A stretch of DNA of 64,000 nucleotides from Nocardia aurea (GCF_003123685.1 NZ_QCYJ01000130.1:186001-250000); one strand, 5' to 3'. Positions 50,136 to 59,999 are shown, numbered from the stretch's first letter. Numbers and translations are program-made. Notes: a model not told the origin generated them from the sequence alone.

Positions 50136-50897
50136 TCAGAGTTCGGCGCCCAGCACCCGTCCGGATTCGAAAGCCGCCGCACCCCCGGGTAATTCGCCGG
50201 GGCGGCCGCTATTGAGCACGTGGACCGCACCGCTGCCCGTCCTCGGCCGACCGAGCGCGTCCATCCGCCGGATGGTCTGGGCGGCAACGGCTTGCGCGCT
50301 GTCGAACAGGCGCACGCCCGCGGGCAGCGCCGCGAGGATGTCGTCGATGACGAGCGGGTAGTGGGTACAGCCGAGCACGACGCCCTCGACGTCGTCGGGT
50401 GTCTCGGCGGCAGCGGCGGCGATGGATTTCCTGGCCGCCAACAGATCTCCGCCGTCGATCGCGTCGGCGAGTCCGTGACAGGCGACGCCGATCACCTTCG
50501 CCTCGCCCCCGAATTTCGCGATCAGATCGGCTTGGTACCGGCTCGCGGTGGTGGCGGCGGTCGCCCAGACCGCCACCGACGCGCAGACCGCCGCCGCCGG
50601 TTTGATCGCGGGCACGGTACCGATGACCGGCACGCCGGGACCGACCTCGGCGCGCACCTGTTCGAGCGCGGTGACACTGGCGGTATTGCAGGGCAGCACG
50701 ATCACTTCCGCGCCGCGACGCAGGGAGGTGCGCGCGGCGTCGACCACGCGGTCGATCACCCACGGCTCCGGCTTCGGTCCCCACGGCGCGCCATCGGGAT
50801 CCAGTTGCAGGAGCAGATCGACATCCGGGCGCAGTTTGCGCAACCATGCCGCCGTTGGCAGTAATCCCAATCCGGAATCGATGAGCGCGACGATCAC
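50136..50897 (-). CDS. Glutamate/aspartate racemase-like protein
   Basis: A cofactor-independent racemase-type protein of about 253 aa. It keeps the paired catalytic cysteines of the family in PCNTAS and GCTHYPL and starts ALIDSGLGLLPTAAWL, equivalent to the xxFDSGxGG opening of MurI. The rest is divergent, so it may be an accessory amino acid racemase and not the essential MurI. GTG 50897 places the start directly before the DSG motif; the frame is open to 50951 without family similarity. No strong ribosome site helps. With no epimerisation domains in the NRPS, a source of D-amino acids is worth noting, but no link is shown. Confidence 0.78.
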   Translation of the reverse strand: MIVALIDSGLGLLPTAAWLRKLRPDVDLLLQLDPDGAPWGPKPEPWVIDRVVDAARTSLRRGAEVIVLPCNTASVTALEQVRAEVGPGVPVIGTVPAIKPAAAVCASVAVWATAATTASRYQADLIAKFGGEAKVIGVACHGLADAIDGGDLLAARKSIAAAAAETPDDVEGVVLGCTHYPLVIDDILAALPAGVRLFDSAQAVAAQTIRRMDALGRPRTGSGAVHVLNSGRPGELPGGAAAFESGRVLGAEL

Positions 50898-50993
50898 ACC
50901 GACCACCGTATTACAGGCCGCCACGCGCCCGGACACGGCCGGAGTCGCCACCGTGGTGACGCACCGGCCGGGTCCGACGGCGGCATCGGCTCG

Positions 50994-52193
50994 TCAGGTC
51001 GTCGGAGTCAACAGATCGGCGACCGGCGCGCCCGCGGCGATCTTGGCACGAGCCTTCATGACCTGGGCCGTCACACCCGCACCGACCACGCCGGTGAGGT
51101 TGCCGCCCTGGGAGTAGTACGCGAGGAACTTACGGCCGTCGTCGGTGACGATGTCGACATCGTCGCCCGCGCCGGGCGTACCGAGCGCCTGGATCTTGAG
51201 GTCGTACTGATCGCTCCAGAAGTACGGCACCCGCGCGATCGAGGGCACATCGACCCCGAGCATCGCGCAGGCGAGCAGCTTGGCCTGCTCACCGGCATTG
51301 GTCCAGTGCTCGACCCGCTTGCGCTGTCCGGTCTCGTGCCGCCACGCCGCGACGTCGCCCAGCGCCCAGACATCCTCGGCGGAGGTCCGGCCCACCTCGT
51401 CGGCGAGCACACCGCCGCCCGCGGTGGGTTCGGCCAGTTCGATACCGGAATCGGTGAGCCATTCGGTGGCCGGTCGCGAACCGACGCCGATGACGACCAG
51501 ATCCGCGGCGACCTCGGTGCCGTCGGCCAGCCGAGCGCCACGCACCCGACCCTCGTCGTCGCCGAGCAGGGTGTCCAGGCCGGTACCGCAACGCAGGTCG
51601 ACGCCCTTGGCGGTGTGCAACCGGGCGACCAGCGCGCCGATCTTCTCGCCGAGCACCGACGCCAGCGGGGTCGGCTGCGGTTCGATCAGCACGACCTCGA
51701 CGCCGCTGTCACGGAAGCTCGACGCCAGTTCGCAGCCGATGAATCCCGCGCCGACCACGAGGGCGGTCCTGGCGCTCTTCAGTTCGTCGCGCAGCGCGGC
51801 GGCGTCGGAATGGTCGCGCAGCACGTGCACGCCCTTCAGCTCCGGTAGGCCGGGGATCCGGCGCGGGCGTAGACCCGTCGCGATGATGAGCTTGTCGTAT
51901 TCGACGGTGCTGCCGTCGGCCAGCGTCACCGTGCGAGCCGCGGTGTCGACACCGGTGGCTCCCGCGCCCAGGCGCACCTCGATGGCCTTCTCGTCGAAGA
52001 ATTCGGCGGGCCGCAGGGTGGTGTCGTCGGTTTCGCCGCGCACGAACTGCTTCGACAGCGGCGGCCGGTCGTAGGGCAGCCGCGATTCCTCCCCGACGAG
52101 GACGAGTTCGCCCTCGTAACCCGCACGACGAAGTTCCTCGGCGGTGCGCAGGCCGGCGAGGCCGGCCCCGATGATCACGATCGGCGCTGTCAT
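50994..52193 (-). CDS. FAD-dependent ferredoxin/rubredoxin reductase
   Basis: A pyridine nucleotide-disulfide-type flavoprotein of about 399 aa that probably reduces a ferredoxin for a cytochrome P450 or dioxygenase. FAD motif IVIIGAGLAGLRTAEELR at the N-terminus, RLPYDRPPLSKQF, a central NAD motif VVGAGFIGCELASSF, and DVWALGDVAAW near the C-terminal FAD site; there is no redox Cys pair, as expected for this subgroup. ATG 52193 is chosen because GAAGGG is about 9 nt upstream; ATG 52202 abuts that site. No ferredoxin or P450 gene is adjacent. Confidence 0.86.
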   Translation of the reverse strand: MTAPIVIIGAGLAGLRTAEELRRAGYEGELVLVGEESRLPYDRPPLSKQFVRGETDDTTLRPAEFFDEKAIEVRLGAGATGVDTAARTVTLADGSTVEYDKLIIATGLRPRRIPGLPELKGVHVLRDHSDAAALRDELKSARTALVVGAGFIGCELASSFRDSGVEVVLIEPQPTPLASVLGEKIGALVARLHTAKGVDLRCGTGLDTLLGDDEGRVRGARLADGTEVAADLVVIGVGSRPATEWLTDSGIELAEPTAGGGVLADEVGRTSAEDVWALGDVAAWRHETGQRKRVEHWTNAGEQAKLLACAMLGVDVPSIARVPYFWSDQYDLKIQALGTPGAGDDVDIVTDDGRKFLAYYSQGGNLTGVVGAGVTAQVMKARAKIAAGAPVADLLTPTT

Positions 52194-52313
52194 TGCGGCC
52201 ATCCCTTCACCCAACTGTTACTCAGCACCATAACTCTCGCTCCGTCCGAGGTGGGGCGCTACCTCCCCGCCACGGTGCCCGCGATGTCGCGGCCCAATCT
52301 TGTCCACTCCGAT

Positions 52314-52331
52314 ATTGACCGCTCGGTCAAT
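52314..52331. promoter_or_regulatory. Perfect palindromic operator ATTGACCG-CT-CGGTCAAT
   Basis: A perfect 8-bp inverted repeat, 51 bp upstream of the SPW-protein start, in the divergent region shared with the ferredoxin reductase. The TTGACC/GGTCAA form is common for TetR-family repressors, and a TetR gene lies two genes along. Confidence 0.7.
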
Positions 52332-52382
52332 CAGGACTATACCGAGGTCACGACAACTTTTCGAGCCCCGAGGAGGCACACC

Positions 52383-52739
52383 ATGTTCACCGAGAACCGC
52401 GCCCAGGACGGCCTCGCTATCGTGCTCGGCGCCGTCGCGGCACTGTCACCGCTGTGGGTCGACACCAACGACCGCGCCGTGTGGTCGCTGGTGGTGCTCG
52501 GCGTCCTGATCGCACTCACCGGCGCCGCGCAGATCCTCCGGCCCGCCATGGGCGCACTGGACTACGCCATGGGCCTGTTCGGCGCGCTGCTGTTCCTCGC
52601 GCCGTGGGTGATGGACTTCACCGCCTATCGGGGCGCATCCTGGACCGCGTGGGTCGTGGGAGTGGTGACCGTCGTGGTGGCCGTGGCGGCGCTGCCCGCG
52701 ATGTCGGCGCGTATGCACCGCACCGTGGCGCACCACTGA
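52383..52739 (+). CDS. SPW-repeat small membrane protein
   Basis: A membrane protein of 118 aa with about four hydrophobic helices and the SPW-repeat pattern: ALSPLWVDTNDRAVWSLVVLG in the first half and LFLAPWVMDFTAYRGASWTAW in the second. Function unknown. ATG 52383 is preferred because AGGAGG is 7 nt upstream; the frame is open to 52251 but the palindromic operator lies inside that extension. It is probably co-transcribed with the TetR gene 35 bp downstream. Confidence 0.85.
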   Translation: MFTENRAQDGLAIVLGAVAALSPLWVDTNDRAVWSLVVLGVLIALTGAAQILRPAMGALDYAMGLFGALLFLAPWVMDFTAYRGASWTAWVVGVVTVVVAVAALPAMSARMHRTVAHH

Positions 52740-52774
52740 TGCGGCCGGACAGCGGAAGGTAGGGCGCGCCACCG

Positions 52775-53407
52775 ATGCAGATGCCGAATCCCCAGCGGGC
52801 AGGCGGGCGTCGCCGGAGCGCCAAAGTCGACGGCGACGCCCGCCGCCTCATCCTCGACGCCGCCGAGCAACTCTTCGCCGCCCAGGGTTTCGACGCGACG
52901 GCGACCGCGGCCATCGCCTCCGCCGCCGGTGTGCCCAAGGGGCTGGTCTTCTACTACTTCCCCACCAAGGATTCGATCCTGTCCACCCTGATGACCGAAC
53001 GGGTGCCCGCCCACCCCATCGGCGATATCGACACCGTAGTCGCACCGGGCGATCCGGCGCGGAGTCTGGTCAATCTCGACAACGCGCTGAATCTGCGCGA
53101 TCACGATTCCTCGGTGCTGCGGGTCATCATGTGGCGCGAGGCCGACACACACCCGGACGTGCGGCGTCAGCTGCGCCACCTGCGTGACCAACTGCTCGAC
53201 GTCACCGCTCGGGTGCTGCGGGCCAGCACGCCGGTCGCGGTGCGGCCCGGCACCGTCAGTGCCGCGGCCGCCGCGTGGGTCTCGGCGATGTTCGCCATGG
53301 CGGGCACGGATCGATTGCACGCGCTCGACGGAATGGCGTCGCCGTCGGCCGACGATATCGTCGAAGTCGCCAGGGTGGTCGCGGCGGGGATGACACAACT
53401 CGGTTGA
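52775..53407 (+). CDS. TetR-family transcriptional regulator
   Basis: A regulator of 210 aa. Basic N-terminal tail, then the helix-turn-helix ILDAAEQLFAAQGFDATATA ending in KGLVFYYFPTKDSIL, and a C-terminal TetR ligand domain. It follows the SPW gene by 35 bp and is the natural candidate to bind the 52314-52331 palindrome and repress its own operon. Ligand unknown. Confidence 0.88.
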   Translation: MQMPNPQRAGGRRRSAKVDGDARRLILDAAEQLFAAQGFDATATAAIASAAGVPKGLVFYYFPTKDSILSTLMTERVPAHPIGDIDTVVAPGDPARSLVNLDNALNLRDHDSSVLRVIMWREADTHPDVRRQLRHLRDQLLDVTARVLRASTPVAVRPGTVSAAAAAWVSAMFAMAGTDRLHALDGMASPSADDIVEVARVVAAGMTQLG

Positions 53408-53458
53408 ACCACGCGCGTGTCCACGATTTCGTCCGCCCGCGCGTGATATTCATCCCGC

Positions 53459-54691
53459 GTGCAGATTCCGACCAAAGATCGAAATCATGTATTTCGCGCC
53501 ATCGGCGCCGCGCTGCTCTCGGGCGCTACCGTGATATCCCTCTTCGGCCCCGGCAGTGCCGGGGCCGTTCCGCTCTATCCGACACCCGATCCCGACCCCA
53601 TCTACGCGGCCCCCGCCGATATCGCCGAGAAATCGCCGGGTGAAGTACTCGAAACCCGCCCGATGCCGCCGCTGGCGATGTTTCCCGGCACCGCGGTGAC
53701 CCTGGTGAAATTCCGCTCGACGAATTCACAGGGGCTGCCCATCGCGGCGACCTCCACACTGCTCACCCCGCAGTGGCGCGTCCCCGACGGACCGCTGCTG
53801 TCCTACCAGCACATCATCAACGCGCTCGGCCCACGATGCGCGGTGTCGCGAGTCCTCTACAGTCCGGATCCGAATTTGCAGGTCCGCGAGGCCGTCGCGC
53901 TGAACGCGGTACTCGCGCGGGGGTGGAGCGTCGCCCTGCCCGACCACCTCGGCCCCACCTTCGCCTACGGCGCCGCCCGGCTCGGCGGGCAGATCACACT
54001 GGACGGAATCCGCGCAGCGCGCGCGGTGCCCGGGCTGAACCTGCACCGCAGCCCCATCGCCATGGCGGGCTATTCCGGCGGCGGCATGGCGACCGCGTGG
54101 GCGGCGGCGCTCGCGCCTACCTACGCGCCCGAACTCGATATCGTCGGTGCGGCGGCGGGCGGGGTTCCGACCAACCTGGTGCGCATGATCGAAGCGGTGA
54201 ACACCGCTCCACACCCGGCCTTCGGTTTGATCATGGCCGCCGCCATCGGGCTCGAACGCGAATATCCGGACCGTTTACCGATCGGTGAATCGCTCAATCC
54301 CCGGGGGCTGTGGGCCCGGGATGTCCTCGCGAACGGATGTACCAACGAAATTCTCGCCGTCGGCGCGGGAAAGAGCGTGATGGATTTCGCGAGCAATATG
54401 TCACTGATGACGAACCGAGACGCTCGGGCGGTGCTGGAGGAGAACAGTCTCGAATTCTTCGACGGGGTGCCGAGAATCCCCGTCTACGAATGGCATTCGG
54501 CGTCCGACCCATTGATTCCGGTGGATTCGATCGTCGCCACGAACCGGCGGTACTGCGACGCGGGCGTACGGCTGCAAGCGGATACGACGATATCTCCCGA
54601 ACACATGTCGGCGGCCGTGCTCGGCGTGCCCTTCGTCCTCGGCTGGCTCGACGCCCGCTTCCGTGGCGAACCGGCGCCGTCGAACTGCTGA
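53459..54691 (+). CDS. Secreted lipase/esterase (LIP family)
   Basis: An exported alpha/beta hydrolase of 410 aa. The N-terminus has a basic start, the hydrophobic stretch AIGAALLSGATVISLF and a likely signal-peptidase site near AGA-VPLYP. The nucleophile elbow is AGYSGGG (about residue 200), with likely Asp in HSASDPLIP and His in ISPEHMSA. Size and order match the secretory lipase family (PF03583 type) common in Nocardia and mycobacteria. The start is GTG with no clear ribosome site. It would act on acylglycerols or esters outside the cell. Confidence 0.85.
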   Translation: MQIPTKDRNHVFRAIGAALLSGATVISLFGPGSAGAVPLYPTPDPDPIYAAPADIAEKSPGEVLETRPMPPLAMFPGTAVTLVKFRSTNSQGLPIAATSTLLTPQWRVPDGPLLSYQHIINALGPRCAVSRVLYSPDPNLQVREAVALNAVLARGWSVALPDHLGPTFAYGAARLGGQITLDGIRAARAVPGLNLHRSPIAMAGYSGGGMATAWAAALAPTYAPELDIVGAAAGGVPTNLVRMIEAVNTAPHPAFGLIMAAAIGLEREYPDRLPIGESLNPRGLWARDVLANGCTNEILAVGAGKSVMDFASNMSLMTNRDARAVLEENSLEFFDGVPRIPVYEWHSASDPLIPVDSIVATNRRYCDAGVRLQADTTISPEHMSAAVLGVPFVLGWLDARFRGEPAPSNC

Positions 54692-54695
54692 AAGC

Positions 54696-55505
54696 TCAAT
54701 TCGCGTCGAGGAATTCGGCGATGTCGCGGGCGAACCGGCGGTGCGTGATCGCGCCGATATGCCCGACACCCGGGTAGATGATCAGATGCGATCGCGGAAT
54801 TCCGTCGGCGGTCCGGCGGAAATTCGCGGTCGGGTAGTACTCGTCGCGCTCACCGCCGATCACCAGGGTCGGCGCCGCGATCTCGCCGAGTCGCCCCGAC
54901 AGGTCGAAGGCGTCCTCGGCGCGCACGAACGCCAGGGTGTCGGCCGGATCGACCGGCCGCAGGAAGGGATCGGCCAGCCACATGGCCGCTGTGAGCAGCC
55001 GGTCCCGCACCCGCGACGAATGCGGGGCCATATGGTGCAGCGCGCGATGCCCGGCCGCGGCGGCCTCGGCGTATCCGAGCTGATCGGCGCGCGCCTGCTC
55101 CTCCAACCGGTACCCGGCCGCCGCTATCACCAGGCGACGCACCGAATCCGGATGATCGGCGGCCAGTTGCAGACCCACCGAACCGCCCGAGGAGATGCCG
55201 AGCACATCCACCGGGCCGTCGCCGAATTCCGATCGCAGCGCCCGCGCGTGCTGATCCGCGATATCGGCCATCGTCGTTCCCACCGCCATCCCGGGCGCGC
55301 GACTCACCGCGTAGACCCGGAACCGCCGCGCCAGCCCGGCCAGCGTCCTGATCTCGGAATTGCGTGTCCATCCGGTCGGATTCGCGTGGTCGGGACTGAA
55401 CCAGCGCAGGAAGACCAGCGGCCTGCCCGCACCGAACGCGAAATAGGGCAGATCGTCGGCGAGCGCGCCGGTGGCGACCGCGAATTCGACATCGAGCTTG
55501 CTCAT
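54696..55505 (-). CDS. Alpha/beta hydrolase
   Basis: A cytoplasmic alpha/beta hydrolase of about 269 aa. Nucleophile elbow GISSGG, Asp in GGERDEYYP and His in GVGHIGA complete the triad. Substrate not recognisable. ATG 55505 (MSKLDVEF) is chosen over 55514; the frame is open to 55571 but would run into the hairpin after the neighbouring EF-G gene. It is convergent with the lipase gene, with 4 bp between stops, and sits 106 bp downstream of the second EF-G gene on the same strand. Confidence 0.83.
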   Translation of the reverse strand: MSKLDVEFAVATGALADDLPYFAFGAGRPLVFLRWFSPDHANPTGWTRNSEIRTLAGLARRFRVYAVSRAPGMAVGTTMADIADQHARALRSEFGDGPVDVLGISSGGSVGLQLAADHPDSVRRLVIAAAGYRLEEQARADQLGYAEAAAAGHRALHHMAPHSSRVRDRLLTAAMWLADPFLRPVDPADTLAFVRAEDAFDLSGRLGEIAAPTLVIGGERDEYYPTANFRRTADGIPRSHLIIYPGVGHIGAITHRRFARDIAEFLDAN

Positions 55506-55572
55506 GCACTCCATGGTCACCGAGACCGCGCGATCGCGTCGGACGAGATCGTCGTTGCCCGCCTGTCGCACT

Positions 55573-55606
55573 CGAACGGCGCCGCCCCGTGGGACGACGC
55601 CGTTCG
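55573..55606 (-). terminator. Hairpin terminator after the second EF-G gene
   Basis: CGAACGGCG pairs perfectly with CGCCGTTCG, with a largely paired CCCC-gt-GGG interior, 5 nt after the stop. There is no T tract, as is common in actinobacteria. It is almost identical to the hairpin after tuf. Confidence 0.7.
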
Positions 55607-55611
55607 ACCGG

Positions 55612-57711
55612 TCAGCCCGGATTCTTCGCGATCAACCGCGCGGCCACCTCGTCGGGCACCCGCGCGTACGAATCGAAGACCATGGCGTAGTTCGCCCGGC
55701 CCTGGGTCCGCGACCGCAGGTCGCCGATGTAGCCGAACATCTCCCGCAGCGCGACCAGTGCCGTCACGACACGGGCCCCGCCGCGCTCCGCCATCGCCGT
55801 GATCCGGCCGCGCCGCGCGTGCAGATCACCGATGACCTCGCCGAGGTACTCCGGCGGAGTGACCACCTCCACCGCCATCACCGGCTCCAGCAACGCCGGA
55901 CGGGCCGACGCGAGCGCGTCACGCACCGCCTGCGCGCCCGCGATGCGGAACGCGAGCTCCGAGGAATCCTGTGCGTGTGCCGCGCCGTCGAGCAACACCA
56001 CCCGCACATTCACCACCGGGGCGCCGATGAGCACACCGCAGCGCAGCGCGTCCTGCGCGCCCGCGTCGATCGCGGGGATGTACTCCTTGGGCACCCGGCC
56101 GCCGGTCACCCGGCTCTCGAATTCGTAGACCGCGCCGTCCGCGCCGACGAACGGCGCCACCGCGATCACCACCTTCGCGAACTGGCCGTGCCCGCCCACC
56201 TGCTTGCGATGGAGGTGCTCGTGCCGGTCCACGGCCGTCGTGACCGTCTCGCGGTAGGCCACCCGCGGCGCACCGGTATCGGCCTCGACCCGGAATTCCC
56301 GCCGGATCCGGTCGAGAACGATCTCCAGATGCAGTTCGCCCATGCCACCGAGGACGGTCTGACCGGTCTCGGCGTCGACCGTGACCGACAGCGTCGGATC
56401 CTCCTCGGCGAACCATTGGATCGCGGTCGCGAGCCGCTCCTGATCGGAGGCGGTCCTCGGCGCGACGGACACCTCGAGCACCGGCTCCGGGAAGGTCATC
56501 GGCTCCAGCACGATCGGATCGTCCGGATCACACAGGGTGTCACCGGTCGTGGTGTGCCGCAGACCGACGACGGCGCAGATCTGCCCCGCCCGCGCCCGCT
56601 CGATCGGGATCTCCCGATCCGAATGCATCTCGAAGAGTCTGCCCATCCGCTCCTTTCGTCCCTTCGTCGAATTGACCACGGTGGCACCGCTTTCGACACT
56701 GCCCGCGTACACCCGCAGGTAGGTGAGCCTGCCGAAATGCGGATGCGCCGCGACCTTGAAAACCAGTGCCGTGAACGGTTCGTCGACTCTCGCGTCCCGG
56801 TGCACGACCGCGAGTTCGTCACCGTGGCGGTATCCGTCCGCGCCGCCCGCGTCCAACGGCGAGGGCAGATAGTCGACGACCGCGTCGAGCATCGGCTGCA
56901 CGCCCTTGTTCTTGAACGCCGACCCGCACAGCACCGGATACGCCGCCGAACGCACCGTCAGCCCTCGGATCGCGGCCTTCAGCTCCGCGACGGACGGTTG
57001 CGTGCCCGCCACGAAATGCTCGAGCGTCACGTCATCCGCCTCCGCGACCGCTTCCAACAGCAGCGCGCGGTAACGCGCCGCCTGCTCCCGCAGTTCGACC
57101 GGTATCTCGACGACCTCGAACCGTCGGCCCAGCCCGGTATCGCCGCGCCACACCTTCGCGGTCATCTCGACCAGGTCGACGATGCCCTCGAAATCGTGCT
57201 CGGCGCCGATCGGCAGCTGGATCACCAGCGGGGTCGCCCCGAGCCGTTCCTCGATGGTCCGAACAGTGAACAGGAAGTCCGCGCCGACCTTGTCCATCTT
57301 GTTCACGAAACAGATCCGCGGCACGCCGTACCTGTCGGCCTGACGCCACACCTGCTCGGTCTGCGGCTCGACCCCCTCCTTGGCGTCGAAAACCGCGACC
57401 GCGCCGTCGAGTACCCGCAACGACCGTTCCACCTCGACGGTGAAATCGACGTGGCCCGGCGTATCGATGAGAGTGATCCGGCAGTCGTTCCAGAAACAGG
57501 TCGTCGCCGCCGCGGCGATGGTGATGCCGTGCTCGCGCTCCTGCGCCATCCGATCCATCACCGCGTTACCGTCGTGCACCTCACCGATCTTGTAGGTGAC
57601 ACCCGCGTAGAACAGGACGCGTTCGGTCGTCGTCGTCTTCCCGGCATCGATATGCGCCGTGATCCCGATATTGCGAACCCGGGTCGGATCGGTGGAAATA
57701 GCACGCGTCAT
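55612..57711 (-). CDS. Second elongation factor G (EF-G paralogue)
   Basis: A full-length EF-G of 699 aa, nearly the same length as the canonical copy in this window. G-domain motifs are intact: AHIDAGKTTTTERV, DTPGHVDFT and NKMDKVGAD. Later domains are also recognisable (GGMGELHLEI, GGRVPKEYIPAIDAGAQDA, the C-terminal FGYIGDLRSRTQGRA). It is much more EF-G-like than a distant ribosome-protection protein, yet differs from the canonical copy throughout. ATG 57711 gives an N-terminus of exactly the canonical length. It lies downstream of tuf, separated by a toxin-antitoxin-like pair. Roles could be stress translation, ribosome recycling or drug tolerance; none is shown. Confidence 0.92.
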   Translation of the reverse strand: MTRAISTDPTRVRNIGITAHIDAGKTTTTERVLFYAGVTYKIGEVHDGNAVMDRMAQEREHGITIAAAATTCFWNDCRITLIDTPGHVDFTVEVERSLRVLDGAVAVFDAKEGVEPQTEQVWRQADRYGVPRICFVNKMDKVGADFLFTVRTIEERLGATPLVIQLPIGAEHDFEGIVDLVEMTAKVWRGDTGLGRRFEVVEIPVELREQAARYRALLLEAVAEADDVTLEHFVAGTQPSVAELKAAIRGLTVRSAAYPVLCGSAFKNKGVQPMLDAVVDYLPSPLDAGGADGYRHGDELAVVHRDARVDEPFTALVFKVAAHPHFGRLTYLRVYAGSVESGATVVNSTKGRKERMGRLFEMHSDREIPIERARAGQICAVVGLRHTTTGDTLCDPDDPIVLEPMTFPEPVLEVSVAPRTASDQERLATAIQWFAEEDPTLSVTVDAETGQTVLGGMGELHLEIVLDRIRREFRVEADTGAPRVAYRETVTTAVDRHEHLHRKQVGGHGQFAKVVIAVAPFVGADGAVYEFESRVTGGRVPKEYIPAIDAGAQDALRCGVLIGAPVVNVRVVLLDGAAHAQDSSELAFRIAGAQAVRDALASARPALLEPVMAVEVVTPPEYLGEVIGDLHARRGRITAMAERGGARVVTALVALREMFGYIGDLRSRTQGRANYAMVFDSYARVPDEVAARLIAKNPG

Positions 57712-58014
57712 GGGAATCCCCCACTCCATCAACTGGTTTCGTCCAGAGAACAGACGCTCGCCGAGTTGACGCGTTCCGGTGACGGCACGAGCGTGTCAGC
57801 GCGGCGCGAACAGCGCCACCACGACACTGCCTTCGACTACCGCGCGCGCGGACCTGCTGTAACCATGGCGCGTTTGTACCCCTCGGCGGTGTCCACTGTC
57901 GACCGAATATCGCGGGGAAGGCCGTCGGCGTCAGCGCCTTCCGCGTTTTGTCCACAGGTCACCACAGCTCCCTGTGGATGGATCTGCATAGGCAAACGCT
58001 CCCCCGGGCAGCGG
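57712..58014. other. Intergenic region upstream of the second EF-G gene with DnaA-box-like inverted 9-mers
   Basis: A gene-free stretch of 303 bp. TTGTCCACA (57948-57956) matches the actinobacterial DnaA-box form and faces TGTGGATGG (57973-57981). TCCACAG and CTGTGGA can form a 7-bp stem with a 14-nt loop, so it may simply be a terminator for the toxin pair. The promoter of the EF-G gene must lie here, but I cannot place it. Confidence 0.4.
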
Positions 58015-58369
58015 CTACTCCGTGATCTTCGGATGCCCCGTTCCGGCATACGCTATCCAGGCGGTTCGACGTTCGTCGTCGATGAAGTACCAGATTCCGC
58101 CGCCGCCGGTGACCTCGTACTGCCATCGCTCCAAGGCCGCACCCTTCCACGTCGCCGACCCCCAGCGCCCCCTTCAGCCGATGTTGCCTTTCCGGGTTGG
58201 CCGACGATCTGGGGTCCGACCGAATCGCCTCGAACGCTCGCCGCAGATTGGCCGACGCATATTGCGCCAATTGGTCCCAGCCCGCGCAGGCTTCGGTTTT
58301 CGCGAAACGAATTTCGAATTCCTCGCCGATCGCGGGCGGAGCGGCCCGGTCACCACGTTTCGGACTCAC
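58015..58369 (-). pseudogene. RelE/ParE-like toxin gene with single-base frameshift
   Basis: From GTG 58369 the first half reads IRFAKTEACAGWDQLAQYAS, then NLRRAFEAIRSDP and HRLKG, the front of a small toxin-like family. The expected second half (LERWQYEVTGGGGIWYFIDD, then AYAGTGHPKITE and TAG at 58015) is present but one frame away. Removing one G from the G5 run at 58159-58163 (or the run at 58168-58172) joins them with a sensible linker. Unless this is a sequencing error, the toxin is broken; the shifted frame continues to 57959. It overlaps the upstream small gene by 4 bp (GTGA). Confidence 0.75.
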
Positions 58370-58584
58370 CGGGAAGGCTCCTCGGGGTCCGGGAGCGGAA
58401 CCGGACCGAGATCGCCTTCCGGCTCACGGGTGAGAATCTCCAGCAACGCCGGGTCCGCGTGGATCTCGGCCGTGTGCCGCCATTGCGTCAACAGGATGGC
58501 GAGGGGCGCGAGATTCTCCAGCGCTGCCGCCCCCTGGGCCACCGCGACCAACTCGGCGAGGAACTGGTCGAGAACTTTCGACAC
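58366..58584 (-). CDS. Small protein, putative antitoxin partner
   Basis: A 72-residue acidic protein starting at GTG: helical N-terminal half (LDQFLAELVAVAQGAAALEN) and LLTQWRHTAEIHADPALLEIL, with an acidic Pro-rich tail. I do not recognise a DNA-binding motif. The role is inferred only from its size, its GTGA overlap with the toxin-like gene and the usual antitoxin-first order. Confidence 0.6.
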   Translation of the reverse strand: MSKVLDQFLAELVAVAQGAAALENLAPLAILLTQWRHTAEIHADPALLEILTREPEGDLGPVPLPDPEEPSR

Positions 58585-58609
58585 ACCAGTGCCGAGCTGC
58601 GGAAACGCG

Positions 58610-58643
58610 GAACGGCGCCGCTCCCGTGGGAGCGACGCCGTTC
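58610..58643 (-). terminator. Hairpin terminator after tuf
   Basis: GAACGGCG pairs with CGCCGTTC and GCTCCC with GGGAGC around a 2-nt loop, 22 nt after the tuf stop. It ends the rpsL-rpsG-fusA-tuf transcript. No T tract. Confidence 0.78.
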
Positions 58644-58665
58644 GGAAGATCAGCGATTCAGAGAA

Positions 58666-59856
<1,191 letters not shown>

Positions 59857-59909
59857 TTTGGTGTCCTCCTGGACTTGTTGGTGCGTGCAGTTGCAGCAGT
59901 GCGTGGATC

Positions 59910-59929
59910 ATCCCCGCGGGCGCGGGGAT
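59910..59929. other. Perfect GC hairpin between fusA and tuf
   Basis: ATCCCCGC-gggc-GCGGGGAT, a perfect 8-bp stem with a 4-nt loop, in the 143-bp fusA-tuf spacer. It could be a processing or attenuation site. On the minus strand it resembles a single type I-E CRISPR repeat, but there is only one copy. Confidence 0.6.
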
Positions 59930-59999
59930 CGGGTGGAACATGCGCCCGGTTGCCGGGGCCAAGTTTGCCACTAGCGCGCAACTCGGCCCCGAACAGGTA

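Noticed and set aside
59880..59960. CRISPR array between fusA and tuf
   Set aside because: Only one repeat-like hairpin, no spacers and no second copy.
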